This document shows positions 32,937 through 42,582 of a DNA stretch of 64,000 nucleotides, in pieces. How positions within the stretch are numbered: the stretch's first letter is position 1; each line of letters begins with the position of its first letter. The position numbers were made by a program, and so were the translations under genes. The stretch is from the NCBI RefSeq assembly GCF_040256395.1, contig NZ_CP158300.1, positions 186,001 through 250,000 on the forward strand. Direction: 5' to 3'. Source of the stretch: Deinococcus sonorensis KR-87 (GTDB lineage Bacteria > Deinococcota > Deinococci > Deinococcales > Deinococcaceae). The notes beneath the pieces are model-generated. The model was given only the letters and a program-made list of their open reading frames with translations. It did no database searches and was not told where the DNA came from.

Positions 32937-34240
32937 AGCGGGGCCTCCGGCTGCCGGAGGTGCCGGATGGCCAGCTCCAGAAAATCGGGCGGGCCGAAGG
33001 AACCGCTTTTCAGAATCACCAGCAGGCCCTGGTCCGGGGCGTAGCTGCTGGGCAGGCCCGGAGCCAGTTCCTGCACCACCACCGTGTGGGTGATGCCGAA
33101 CGCGCGGGTGAGCGCGGCCGAGGTGTCGCCACCCAGCGCCACCAGCTTCTGCGTGCCGGTCTGGCGGGCGGCGCGCTCGGCGGCTCCGGCCAGCACGCTC
33201 GACACCCGCTGACTCACCTGCAGCGCGTCCAGCCCGAGCTGCTGTCCGGCGGCGCGGGTCTGCTGCACCTGTTCCGGGGTGTTGGGAGAGCGCAGCAGCA
33301 CCGTGCCGTGCTCCTCAATGCTGGCCTGAGCCAGGGCCGCGAGCTCCCGGATGGCCTGCTCCGGGTCCTGCAGGGCCAGATCCACGTTTAGTTGATGCAC
33401 CGTGCCTCCGTGGTCCTGATAGTGCTGCACCTGGGCGCGCGACTGCGGCATCACCGAGGCGGCGATCATCAGCACCCGCTCCGGCTGCGCCCAGGAGGCT
33501 CCCTCCAGCGGGCGGAACGGGGCCGGCGCGGGCCAGAAGGCCGGGAGTTCCTCCGCCAGTCCGCTGGACCCCAGGAACACCGTCTCGCCGGACAGCGCGC
33601 CGGCCAGCACCCGCAGGTCCTCCTGCGTTTCCGCGTCGGCCAGCAGGTAGCCGGTGCCGCTGCGCTCCTGGGCCATCCGCTCCGCGCGCACCGCCTCCGG
33701 TCCCTGCCGCACCGTCTCGAGGGCCAGACCCGCCACCGGCCGAGCGGTCTGCTGGCCCAGATCCAGGATCAGGTTCACCTCCCGGCGTGGATGCACCGGG
33801 TCCTGGCCGAACTCGCTGTCCGGCAGCGCCACGCCCCACACGAAGTGGTCGCCGTGCCGGGTGCTGCGCCCGTTCCTGGGGAAGGCGGCGACCGCCACCC
33901 CGAAGTCCACGCCCAGCGTCCCGAGCATCGCGTCGAATTCGGCGCCCACGTTGCCCCGGAACACCGAACAGGTCTTCTTCCAGTACGCCTGACCGCCCGC
34001 CTGTTGCAGCGCCCGGGTGGCCCGCACTACCCGCCCGGCCGCCTCGTCAGGCGGCAGAAACCGCGAATCGGTGTCGATAATCAGCACATCGGTCCGCTCG
34101 TGGCGGAAACGGTCGGCCAGGGCTTCCCAGTCCGCCTGCTGCGACACGATCCGGACGGCGTACCCGTGCTTGGCCAGCAGCGCCCCGATGTCGCCGGCGC
34201 CGGTGATGTCGTCGGCCACCACGCCCAGGCGGGGCGTCAT
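32933..34240 (-). CDS. Four-carbon acid sugar kinase family protein (OtnK-like)
   Basis: A 435-residue protein of the DUF1537 kinase family, known to phosphorylate 3-oxo-tetronates and related acids. N-terminal GVVADDITGAGDIGALL and C-terminal LVALGGDTSAALTRAFGI match the two family domains. Where most members have KxDSTLRGN, this one reads KKTCSVFRGNVG, so the substrate pocket may differ. The next gene upstream is an OtnC-like aldolase, the usual partner. ATG 34240 overlaps that gene by 4 bases; an ATG three codons upstream is less likely. Confidence 0.8.
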   Translation of the reverse strand: MTPRLGVVADDITGAGDIGALLAKHGYAVRIVSQQADWEALADRFRHERTDVLIIDTDSRFLPPDEAAGRVVRATRALQQAGGQAYWKKTCSVFRGNVGAEFDAMLGTLGVDFGVAVAAFPRNGRSTRHGDHFVWGVALPDSEFGQDPVHPRREVNLILDLGQQTARPVAGLALETVRQGPEAVRAERMAQERSGTGYLLADAETQEDLRVLAGALSGETVFLGSSGLAEELPAFWPAPAPFRPLEGASWAQPERVLMIAASVMPQSRAQVQHYQDHGGTVHQLNVDLALQDPEQAIRELAALAQASIEEHGTVLLRSPNTPEQVQQTRAAGQQLGLDALQVSQRVSSVLAGAAERAARQTGTQKLVALGGDTSAALTRAFGITHTVVVQELAPGLPSSYAPDQGLLVILKSGSFGPPDFLELAIRHLRQPEAPL

Positions 34241-34932
34241 GCCTGCCACCCCCGCACGTCCGGCAGCAGCCGGGGACGTTGCTCGCCGGGCCGGATCCGG
34301 GCCCCGTGGCCGGCACGGGCGTTGGCCTCGGTCAGCTCCTCGTCACTCAGCACCCGCGCCTGGCCGTGCGAGGCGAGCCACACCCGCACGTTCTGCTCCA
34401 GCTCCTCCAGAATGTCGCGCGCCTCCTCCAGCCCGCGCCCCCAGGTGATCACCCCGTGATTCTGCAGCAGCAGGGCGTTCACGTCCCGGCAGGTGCGGCC
34501 CACCGCTTCGGCCAGCACCGGGGCGCCCGGCGGCAGGTAGGGAAGCAGCGGCACCCGGCCTACCCGGGTCACGGCGTAGCTGGAATGCACCGGCAGCACG
34601 TTGCCCCCCTCGGTCGGCGCGGCCAGACACGACAGGGCCAGCGAGTCGGGCGCGTGCAGGTGCAGCACCGCCTGCACCTCCGGCCGCGCCCGGTAGATGG
34701 CGGCGTGGAAGGCCGCTTCCTTGGACGGTGCCGGGCCGTTCACCCGCCCGCCCTGCAGGTCACACTCCGCAAACTCCTCGGGTCGCTGCCGCGAGAAGGC
34801 GGTGTTGGTGGCGCTCACCAGAAAGCCGTCGCTCTCTCGATGGCTCAGGTTGCCGCCGCTGCTGCTCGTCAGGCCCATGCGGTACAGGTCGCGCGCCTCC
34901 TCGGCCAGCCGGGCGGCCAGGGCCGCGGCCAT
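34237..34932 (-). CDS. Class II aldolase/adducin family protein (OtnC/FucA-like)
   Basis: A 231-residue zinc aldolase of the FucA/AraD/OtnC type. Motifs are SSSGGNLSHR, the catalytic Glu in SKEAAFHAAIY, the zinc pair HLHAPDS and the late LLQNHGVITWG. With the DUF1537 kinase next to it the likely reaction is cleavage or decarboxylation of a phosphorylated four-carbon keto acid; a fuculose-phosphate type aldol cleavage is the alternative. Its ATG shares one base with the upstream stop (TGATG). Confidence 0.82.
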   Translation of the reverse strand: MAAALAARLAEEARDLYRMGLTSSSGGNLSHRESDGFLVSATNTAFSRQRPEEFAECDLQGGRVNGPAPSKEAAFHAAIYRARPEVQAVLHLHAPDSLALSCLAAPTEGGNVLPVHSSYAVTRVGRVPLLPYLPPGAPVLAEAVGRTCRDVNALLLQNHGVITWGRGLEEARDILEELEQNVRVWLASHGQARVLSDEELTEANARAGHGARIRPGEQRPRLLPDVRGWQA

Positions 34933-36239
34933 CACCAGCCCTCGTCCGGGCCGAAGCCAGGGCAGTTGCCGCGCTGCACGCACTCGTGGGCATACACGAA
35001 CATCGCGGCCGACCAGCTCTGCCCGCGGAAGCCGCTGGGCCGACCGCTCTGCCCGTGGTGCCACTCGTTGAAGTCCCATTCCAGGCCCGGCGTGCGCGAC
35101 TGCCGGTCCAGCTCGGCCAGCCGCTCCAGCTGCCGGCCCGCCTCGTTCAGCCGGCCCGCCTGCACCAGCGCCGCCACGTAGAATCCGCCGAGAAACGGCC
35201 AGATGCCGCCGTTGTGGTAGTGGTCCGGCAGGTTCAGGTTCCGCACCCGGTAGTACTCGCGCCAGTCCTTGTCGCCGGGCCGCACCGGTGGGTACACCGC
35301 CCGGACCGGCCACGGCATGTTGATGCCCGCCGACTCGATGTAGTCGAGGATGCGCAGCGCCTGCTGATCGCTGGCCAGCCCGAACAGCACCGCCGCCAGG
35401 TTCCCGAAGGTGTCGAAGCGGTCCTCGTAGTCGCGGAAGGCCATGTACGGCAGGTAGTAGGGCCGGTCCTGCAGCACGGTGGTGGTGAGCTGGATCGGGT
35501 ACAGCCACTCCTTGCGGTGCGTCTCCACCCACCCCAGGTCCTTGTGCACGTCCGGCCCCACCCACAGCAGCGTGTTGACCTTGTAGCGGATGTCCTCGGC
35601 GCGCTCCCGGTAGGGCTGGTCGTCCTCGCCCAGCGCCCGGCAGATGGCGGCCATGCTGCGCTGCGCGGCGAACCACAGCACGTTCGGCCACAGGCTGTTG
35701 TAGCGGTTGGCGAACAGGTCCGCCCAGTCCATCGCCTCGTGGACCTCCAGCAGCCCGCACTCGTTGCTGTCCTGGTACTCCAGCCAGGTGTAGGCGCGCT
35801 GGATGTGCGGCCACATGGACCGCAGCCGCTGGGTGTCGCCGTCCTGCCGCTGCACGTAATCGTTGCCGAGAATGAACCACAGGCTGTTGTCGATGCAGCC
35901 GGCGTGCGCGGTGTCCACCACCACCTTGATCTCGTCGTCGCCCACCCGCAGCGCCCCGCCGTGCGCCAGCAGCGCTGGGTCCGGCAGGCCGGTGAAGCCC
36001 ACGTTGTGCGGAATGTTGCCCAGCCGCGACTGGTAGGCCGCCAGCGTGCGGATGGAGCGGCGGGCCACCTCGGGACCTTCCGGGTCCCGGCACAGCATCA
36101 GGCCCAGCGAACTGATCATGCTGTCGCGCGCCCAGACCTGCCGGTAGGCGCTGCTGGAGCCGAGCAGCCCGATGCTGCTGCCGTTGGCCAGCACCGTGCG
36201 CTCCGCGATGGGCCGGCCGGTGTCGGCCAGGGCACTCAC
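34932..36239 (-). CDS. Six-hairpin glycoside hydrolase (amylo-alpha-1,6-glucosidase / GH100-like)
   Basis: A 435-residue cytoplasmic protein whose blocks fit an (alpha/alpha)6 barrel glycosidase: SSSAYRQVWARDSMISSLGL near residue 30, DTAHAGCIDNSLWFILGNDY, FDTFGNLAAVLFGLAS, MPWPVRAVYPPV, YHNGGIWPFLGGFYVAALV and WDFNEWHHGQSG. These resemble bacterial glycogen-debranching-like proteins and neutral invertases (GH100). In this operon an oligosaccharide exo-glycosidase role is more likely than glycogen use. The start is GTG 36239, overlapping the GH84 stop by 4 bases; the frame upstream is not family-like. Confidence 0.7.
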   Translation of the reverse strand: MSALADTGRPIAERTVLANGSSIGLLGSSSAYRQVWARDSMISSLGLMLCRDPEGPEVARRSIRTLAAYQSRLGNIPHNVGFTGLPDPALLAHGGALRVGDDEIKVVVDTAHAGCIDNSLWFILGNDYVQRQDGDTQRLRSMWPHIQRAYTWLEYQDSNECGLLEVHEAMDWADLFANRYNSLWPNVLWFAAQRSMAAICRALGEDDQPYRERAEDIRYKVNTLLWVGPDVHKDLGWVETHRKEWLYPIQLTTTVLQDRPYYLPYMAFRDYEDRFDTFGNLAAVLFGLASDQQALRILDYIESAGINMPWPVRAVYPPVRPGDKDWREYYRVRNLNLPDHYHNGGIWPFLGGFYVAALVQAGRLNEAGRQLERLAELDRQSRTPGLEWDFNEWHHGQSGRPSGFRGQSWSAAMFVYAHECVQRGNCPGFGPDEGW

Positions 36240-37618
36240 GGCGTGGCCCCTGCCTGCGCCTCGGCCGCCCACACGCAGCGGCGCGCGAAGGTGTCGAAGG
36301 TGTCGCCGGCCACCCAGTGAAAGTTCTCCCTCACCAGGGCCAGTTCGTCCAGCACCGCTTCACGTGCCTGCGGGTCCTGCGGGTGGTCCAGCGCCGCCAG
36401 CCCCAGGCGGGCCACCCGGGCCCAGCCGGCCAGCTTGGCGGTCCAGGGGGCCACGTTCTGGAGCAGCAGGGGGTCGTGCAGCCGCGCCAGCGTGTCCGCG
36501 TGCTGATGCATGGCCTCCACCGCCTCCCGCAGCGGCGCCTCGTCCGGCGCCCCGGCCTCGGCCGCCTCCGCTGGCCGGCCCGGCACGTCCGGCCCGGCGG
36601 CGGGTGGTGGCCCGCCGCGCGCCGCCCAGAAACGGTCAATGGCCGGCCAGAGCGGATGCTCAAGCGCCGCCGGGCCACTGGTCAGCGGGGTGCGGCGCGC
36701 CAGGTCCGCCAGGAACACCAGCGCCTGGGCCTCCTCCGGGCTGTGGGTGGAGCGCTGGGCGGCCTGCCGCAGCGCCTGGGCCGGGTCGTACCCGGCCGGG
36801 TCCCGCAGATAGTCGGCGGTGGTCCGCATCGCCACCTCGCTGGCCGCACTCAGCGCTCCGGCCGCCGCGAAGTACCCGCTGCAGGCCGCGGGCAGGTCCG
36901 GGTCGCGGCCCGTCAGCGCCGCGATGTGCAGGTCGTACTGCATGTCCAGGTCGTTGACCGGGAAGTTGTCCCACACCACCACCGGCCGGCGCAGCACCTC
37001 CGCCACCCGGCGCAGTTCCGCCGCGCCGATCGCCGGGCTGCACACCTCCTGGCCGGTCCAGAACACCAGCACCCGGGGGTCCAGGCCGGCGCCCAGTGCC
37101 CACAGGTACGCCGAGTTGCCGGCGCCGTGGTACTCGGTCGGGCAGAAGTAGAATTCGCCCTCCGGGTCCAGGTGCGGAAGCAGCTGATGCACCAGCCAGA
37201 CCTGAGCGCGCGCCAGATCCGGGAACACGCCCGCGTCCTCGCCGTGCTCGAAGCGGCTGGGCAGGTCGTCGAGCAGCAGCGCGAACGACCGGATGCCGCA
37301 GGCCTGCGCCGCCTGAAGCTTGCTGAGCAGCACCTCCAGGTGCCCTGGGTCGCTGTAGCGGAAGGCCAGGGCGCTCAGCCCGAAGATCAGCTCCACCCCC
37401 ACTTCCCGGGCGTGGGTGGCCAGCCGCTCGAACTGCCGCCACTCGACGTGGGTGTACGGCTCCTGCCAGCGGTTGCGGTGAATGGTGTCGTTCTTGGGGG
37501 CGTAGAGGTAGCGGTTGAAGCCCACCTCCTGCATGAAGTCCAGCATGCGGTGCCGTTCGTCCCATGACCAGGGGCGGCCATAGAACGCTTCCAGCACACC
37601 GCGTCGCTCAGCGGTCAT
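36236..37618 (-). CDS. GH84 beta-N-acetylglucosaminidase-like protein
   Basis: A 460-residue protein. Residues 6-290 form a GH84 domain: GVLEAFYGRPWSWDERHRML, YLYAPKNDTIHRNRWQEPY, the catalytic Asp pair in FALLLDDLP and VVVWDNFPVND. GH84 enzymes remove beta-linked GlcNAc by substrate-assisted catalysis. The C-terminal 170 residues are helical and Ala/Pro-rich. There is no signal peptide, so it should act in the cytoplasm, feeding GlcNAc to the ROK kinase and NagA of the neighbouring operon. AGGAG precedes ATG 37618, which lies 11 bases inside the upstream gene. Confidence 0.9.
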   Translation of the reverse strand: MTAERRGVLEAFYGRPWSWDERHRMLDFMQEVGFNRYLYAPKNDTIHRNRWQEPYTHVEWRQFERLATHAREVGVELIFGLSALAFRYSDPGHLEVLLSKLQAAQACGIRSFALLLDDLPSRFEHGEDAGVFPDLARAQVWLVHQLLPHLDPEGEFYFCPTEYHGAGNSAYLWALGAGLDPRVLVFWTGQEVCSPAIGAAELRRVAEVLRRPVVVWDNFPVNDLDMQYDLHIAALTGRDPDLPAACSGYFAAAGALSAASEVAMRTTADYLRDPAGYDPAQALRQAAQRSTHSPEEAQALVFLADLARRTPLTSGPAALEHPLWPAIDRFWAARGGPPPAAGPDVPGRPAEAAEAGAPDEAPLREAVEAMHQHADTLARLHDPLLLQNVAPWTAKLAGWARVARLGLAALDHPQDPQAREAVLDELALVRENFHWVAGDTFDTFARRCVWAAEAQAGATP

Positions 37619-39365
37619 GTGTGTCTCCTGTCTTGTTCGGGCGAATGGTGGCGTGGGTGTGCTGCCCCGGCTCGCCGGGCGGGCCGCGCAGCTCGAAGTG
37701 GATGCGGCTCCCGGCCGGGCCGCACGGCTGGAAGGTCAGGGTCCGCACCGCGTGGGTCGGCACCTGCACCGGATGACGGCCCGCCGGCCCCGCCTCGCCC
37801 GACACCCGCACCTCACCGGAAAACTCGCTGTCGGTGGGGTTCTCGATGGTGAGCGTCACCGGCTGGCCGCACTCCACCGTGATCGGTTCAGCATGGATGA
37901 TCAGGCGGGTGGTGTGCGGCTGGAGCGCCTGATGCAGCCGCTGCAGCTCCTGACCGCGCGCGAGCAGCCGGTCGAAGTGCTCGGCGGTCGGCTCCACCGG
38001 CCCGGTGTGACCGCCCAGGATCAGGTCCGGCTGGAGCTGGCGGTACAGCTCGGCGCTGCGGACGTAGTCGCCCTCGCGGAACAGGTTCGGATAGGTGTAG
38101 GGCATGCCCAGGCCGTCCCCGTCCGCGTACTGGTCGCCCCCGAACAAGGCGCGTTCTCCATCCGCCTCGACCAGCAGGGCGCAGGCGTAGCGGGTGTGGC
38201 CGGTCAGCTCATGGGGCGTGATCACAAATTCCTCCCAGTGAAGCGGCTGGCCCAGCGGCAGCCGGCGGTCGGCCGGTACCGGCTCGAACCACAGGCACGG
38301 CAGCCGGTAGCGCTCCGGGTGGGCCAGCACGTCGCTGACGTTCTCCGGCACCCACACCTCGGCGCCGTAGGCCTCGCGGAGCAGCGGAATGCCGGCGACG
38401 TGGTCGTCATGAAAGTGGGTGGGGATCACCGCATCGATCTGCCGGACCCCGTGGCGCGCCATCAGCGTGGGCAGGGTGTACAGCCACGGGCGGCGCGACT
38501 CGGCGTCGGTGGCGCTCGGCTGTCCGAAGCAGAAGTCGTAGCCGTAGTCGATCAGCAGGGCGTGGCCGCTGCGCGAGCGCAGCACGTACGAGTGCGCCAC
38601 GCTGGTGCGGTTCCACAGCAGCCACGGGCGCAGCTCCACGTACGGCTTCTCCCGCAGCTCCAGCAGCCGGGTGTTGTGCCGCCGGAGGTGCAGCAGCCCC
38701 ATCAGGGCCTTCGCCGTGTCACCGAGCGCGCTGGAAGGCATCGGCTCGCCGTGGGCGGGCAGCACCAGGTCTGGGTGCTGATCGGCCAGGTCCAGCAGCG
38801 ACAGCACCGTGCCGGGCACTCCCTCCGCGCCGTGATAGGTCCACTGGGTGGCCGCCAGCCGGCTGACCTGACCGGGGGCGTACAGCAGATCGCCGGTAAA
38901 CGCCAGCCGCGCGCCCGGCAGGTCCAGCAGCAGTGACACGGCGGCCGGCGTGGGACCGGGGGTGGGCCGCACCGTGAAGGCCAGCGCTCCGAAGCGGTGC
39001 GTGTGATACTCGCGCAGCGGACGGGTGTTCACCGCCGCCGGAACGGTCCAGGTGCGCGGCCTCGCCTCGTAGTTGTTCGGCTGGTCCGCCTGCCGGAGGT
39101 ACGGTTCCGGGTGCTCCAGGCTGGCGCGCTCGCCTTCCGGGGCGTACACGGGGATGCCGAGCTGCACGGCCCGTGCGGCCCCGGCGGCGGTGTCGCGGTG
39201 GTGGTGGGTGAGCAGCACCGCCATGACCGGCGGCAGGCCCTCCGGCAGGGCGTCCAGCACCGAGCCGTCTCCGATGTTCACCAGCACGCTCCCCTCCGGG
39301 CCGCCCACCACGTACACGTGGGCCGAGTCGGTGTGCCGGTAGACGCCGGGCCAGACCTGCTTCAC
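37608..39365 (-). CDS. Tandem metallo-beta-lactamase-fold protein
   Basis: A 585-residue protein with two MBL-fold units and a C-terminal beta-sandwich-like part (about 490-585). The first unit has LLTHHHRDTAAG (residues 52-62), where the last His of the HxHxDH motif is Thr, and TPGPTP in place of the common TPGHTP. The second has an intact PTHFHDDHVAG (315-325) with later GGDQYADG and GGHTGPVEP. One active metal site is therefore likely in the second unit. The substrate may be a sugar-derived ester or lactone. The start is GTG 39365 with GGAGG 4 bases upstream. Confidence 0.8.
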   Translation of the reverse strand: MKQVWPGVYRHTDSAHVYVVGGPEGSVLVNIGDGSVLDALPEGLPPVMAVLLTHHHRDTAAGAARAVQLGIPVYAPEGERASLEHPEPYLRQADQPNNYEARPRTWTVPAAVNTRPLREYHTHRFGALAFTVRPTPGPTPAAVSLLLDLPGARLAFTGDLLYAPGQVSRLAATQWTYHGAEGVPGTVLSLLDLADQHPDLVLPAHGEPMPSSALGDTAKALMGLLHLRRHNTRLLELREKPYVELRPWLLWNRTSVAHSYVLRSRSGHALLIDYGYDFCFGQPSATDAESRRPWLYTLPTLMARHGVRQIDAVIPTHFHDDHVAGIPLLREAYGAEVWVPENVSDVLAHPERYRLPCLWFEPVPADRRLPLGQPLHWEEFVITPHELTGHTRYACALLVEADGERALFGGDQYADGDGLGMPYTYPNLFREGDYVRSAELYRQLQPDLILGGHTGPVEPTAEHFDRLLARGQELQRLHQALQPHTTRLIIHAEPITVECGQPVTLTIENPTDSEFSGEVRVSGEAGPAGRHPVQVPTHAVRTLTFQPCGPAGSRIHFELRGPPGEPGQHTHATIRPNKTGDTHDR

Positions 39366-39432
39366 CGCGCCTCCAGCGGGCCAGAGAGGAGTGCGCAGGT
39401 CGCGCGCGGGAGCAGTCCATGTTGGCGGGGCA

Positions 39433-40071
39433 TCAGGCGGGGGCCGCCGGGTCGGCGGGGTCGTCCAGCGGCTCCGGCAGCGGCTCGAACGGGCGGACCT
39501 GCACCGCCGCGAAGGTCAGCGCCACGCTCACCAGCACGATCATGACGAAGGTGCGGGTCAGCAGGCTCAGCAGCACCAGCACCACCGGAACCAGCACGTA
39601 CAGGTGGGCCGAGACCGGGTGACGCCCCAGGTTCAGCAGGGCGGCCCGCCACGCGCGGAGGTAGGGGAGGCGTTCGACGCTCAGCGCTTCCAGCAGGTAG
39701 GGCTGCAGCGCCACGTAGAGCCACGCCAGATAGGCCGCCACCAGTGTCAGGACCGTCTTCCCGAATGGTCCCAGCACCCGCTGCCAGTACACCACGTTGC
39801 TGTACAGCACAAACGCCACCAGCGCGGTGGTCAGCAGCCACAGCACGCCCGGCACCACGTTCTGTCGCAGCAGCGGCAGGAAGCGGCGCAGGTCCGGGTC
39901 GCGGTCCTGGCGCATGGTGGTGGCGATCAGCGCGTACACGGCCAGGGTGGCGGGTCCGGCCAGCACCACCGTCCAGGCCAGCACCAGCCAGATCAGGTTC
40001 AGCCACACCAGCGTGAGCAGGTGGTGCCAGGTGAGGAGCCCCCCTTCCCGGTAGGCCCGCGGTAGCCTCAA
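39433..40071 (-). CDS. DUF624 (YesL-like) membrane protein
   Basis: A 212-residue protein with about five membrane helices. The N-terminal block TWHHLLTLVWLNLIWLVLAW and the following GPATLAVYAL match the YesL/DUF624 family, which often accompanies sugar ABC transporters in glycan clusters; its function is unknown. The start is TTG at 40071, whose last two bases lie in the beta-mannosidase stop, with a GGAG about 6 bases upstream. It ends 67 bases before the MBL gene, the widest gap in the operon. Confidence 0.75.
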   Translation of the reverse strand: MRLPRAYREGGLLTWHHLLTLVWLNLIWLVLAWTVVLAGPATLAVYALIATTMRQDRDPDLRRFLPLLRQNVVPGVLWLLTTALVAFVLYSNVVYWQRVLGPFGKTVLTLVAAYLAWLYVALQPYLLEALSVERLPYLRAWRAALLNLGRHPVSAHLYVLVPVVLVLLSLLTRTFVMIVLVSVALTFAAVQVRPFEPLPEPLDDPADPAAPA

Positions 40072-42568
40072 GGCGCGCTCCAGTGCAGGTCCAGCGGCAA
40101 CGTGTTGAGCGCCTGGACCGTCAGCGGCCCGTGGGGACCGACCCACATCACGCCAAGGTGCCGCTGCTCGCCCGGCAGCAGCGAGAAGCCGCTGTCGTCC
40201 GGCTCGGCGGCGCCGGGCGGGCCCTCCACGCTGATCCACAGCGCCGTGGTCGTTCCGGTGTTGCGCACCAGCAGCCGGTCTGCCTGCCGCTCCACGCTGA
40301 GGGTGGTGTCGCCCAGCGTGGCCAGGGGCGCAAACGGCTGTGGGCGATCGTGGGCCACCCACTGCTCGGTGCGGGTTAGCCGCGTGCCGTCCGGCCCGTG
40401 CAGCTCGGCACGCAGCAGGGCCGGCCCGTCCGGGAGCGCCACCGTGAACGGGGCGCCTGCGGCAGGCCAGCCGATGGGGCCGGTCTGGTGATGCACCACG
40501 CCGCCATTCAGGTCGTGCAGGGTGACGCTCAGCTGGCCGTGGCCGGGCCGGTCGGCCAGAACCCTGGGCTGCAGCGTCAGTGCTCCCGCAGCAACCGGGC
40601 CCGGCAGGCCCGGCAGGCCCAGGTGCAGCGCGACCGGGGCGTTCAGCTCCCGGCAGCGGTAGTACGCCAGCTTGGGGTTCAGGTCGTAATCGATAACACT
40701 GGTATTGTGCGCGTTCGGCCACGGCTCGTTGAGCTGCCACACCAGCGCCGCGCTGCACTCGTCCGGCCGGGCCCGGTTGCAGGCCAGCGCGTGCCGCAGC
40801 ACGTCCGCCTGCACCGCCTGGGTCAGCCGCACGTAGCGGCCCAGGTCCTCGACCGGTCCGAACACCTCCTCAATCCGGTGCCGCATCAGCCACCAGTCGC
40901 CGTGGTGCACCACCTGCGGGTTGCGGTCGTCCATCGGCCACACCGGGCCGTCGGTCAGGTAACGGCGCAGTGTGGCCTCGCGTGAGGCGGCCTGACAGCC
41001 GAACTCGCTGTGCATCAGGGCGCGGCTCACGCTGTACGGCCGGTAGCTGTCGTGCACGCCCCGGTAGTGCCACGGCCCGTGCACGTCGTGCTGGTCTTGA
41101 GGCCGCTCCAGCGAGACCTCGGGCCTCAGGTCGTACTCGGGGCCGCTGGGCGAGGTGGGCACGAACGGCCGGGTCCCGTCGTGTTCCGCAATGATGGCCG
41201 CGATGCGGGCGAGGGTCGGCTGGTGCTCACTGGCCGGCTGCCGCTGCTCGTCGGTCAGTTCGTTGCCACCCCCCAGCAGCACCACGCACGGATGATGGCG
41301 TGCTCCCCGCACCAGGGCCGGCAGGTCGCGTTCCAGCGCGGCCAGGAATTCAGGGCTGTCCGGCGGCACGTTGTCGCTGCCGCTGCTGCTGAGCGGCATT
41401 TCCTGCCAGACCATCAGGCCCAGTTCGTCACAGCGGTCCAGCATCGCCTCGGACGCCAGCCCCCCCACCCCGTTGACCCGCAGCAGGTTGGCATGCGCGG
41501 CGTGGGCCAGCTCGACCAGCCGCCGTTCACGGCCCGCCATGCCCTCCCGCCCCGGCAGCAGGTCGGCCGGCACCACGTTGAACCCGCGGGCGTAGAGCGG
41601 CTGCCCGTTCACCTGCAGCGTGTAGGGCCGCGCCCCGCGCGCCAGCGAGGCGACATTGTGGACCAGCTGCACCTCGCGCACCCCGAACCGCGTCTCCAGC
41701 GGCGCCGCTCCGTCCACCCAGGCCCGCAGACGGTACAGCGGCTGCCCGCCCAGGCCCACCGGCCACCACAGCTCCGGATCAGCGAGCGGAAAGCGGCAGG
41801 TCCGCCCCACCACCTGCTGCCGCTCCACCCGGCCATCCGGATGCGTCAGCTCGGCGGTAATGGGGGCCTGCGGGTCGCCGTCCAGCTCCAGCTGAACGTC
41901 CACCTCCGCGTGGTGGTGGTCCTCGCGGAGGTGGGTGCGCACGTGCAGGTCGCGCAGGGCGGTGCCCTGGTCACCCAGCAGCGTCACGCCGCGCCACAGG
42001 CCCACATGAATCAGCCGGGTCGAGAAGTCCCAGCCGTACCCGTACCGCGGTTTGAGCGTGTGCGTGCGGCTGGTCCGGCCCAGCTGCCCGTCCTCCGGCG
42101 GCGGTTCCGCCAGCACCACCGCCAGCAGGTGCTCGGCCCCGACGTCCAGGCCGCTCACGTCGAACCACACCGGGGTATGCGTGCCGGCCAGCGCGCCGAG
42201 CCGCTCCCCGTTCAGGTACACCTGACCGCCGTAATCCGAGCCGTCGAAGCGCAGCTGCAGCCGCCGGCACCCGGGCAGCTCCACCCGGAAGGTGCGGCGG
42301 TACACCCACTGCCGCGCGCTGACCCATTCGGCCTGCAGGCTGGCCAGGCCAAAATTCGGGTCGCGGATCAGGCCGGCGCGGATCAGGTCGTCGTGGACGC
42401 TGCCCGGCACCCGCGCCGGGATCCAGGCGGTGCGGGCGAAGGCCCCGATCGGCTGCTCCAGCTCCGTGTGCAGCCGCAGGAACCGCCACGCCTCGCTGAC
42501 GGTCCCGGCCAGCTGCCAGCGGCCGCCCAGGTCCTGATGGAACGGCGGGGGGACTCAGCATCCGGCAT
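40068..42568 (-). CDS. GH2 beta-mannosidase, apparent frameshift near the 5' end
   Basis: About 825 residues of a GH2 beta-mannosidase: GSVHDDLIRAGLI, WVYRRTFRVE, RFDGSDYGGQVYLNGERLG, GYGWDFSTR, NLLRVNGVGG, LDRCDELGLMVWQEMPL, acid/base in LLGGGNEL and the nucleophile region MHSEFGCQ. The family N-terminus (DLGGRWQLAGTVSEAW, then RTAWIPARVPGSVHDD) is present in the same frame but meets TGA at 42557-42555 with no start codon before GTG 42410. ATG 42568, with GGAAGG 5 bases upstream, opens the other frame and would join it after a one-base slip in the six-C run at 42552-42547. Either a sequencing error, a mutation or slippage explains this. Confidence 0.8.
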
Positions 42569-42582
42569 TCGCACCTTCCCGC

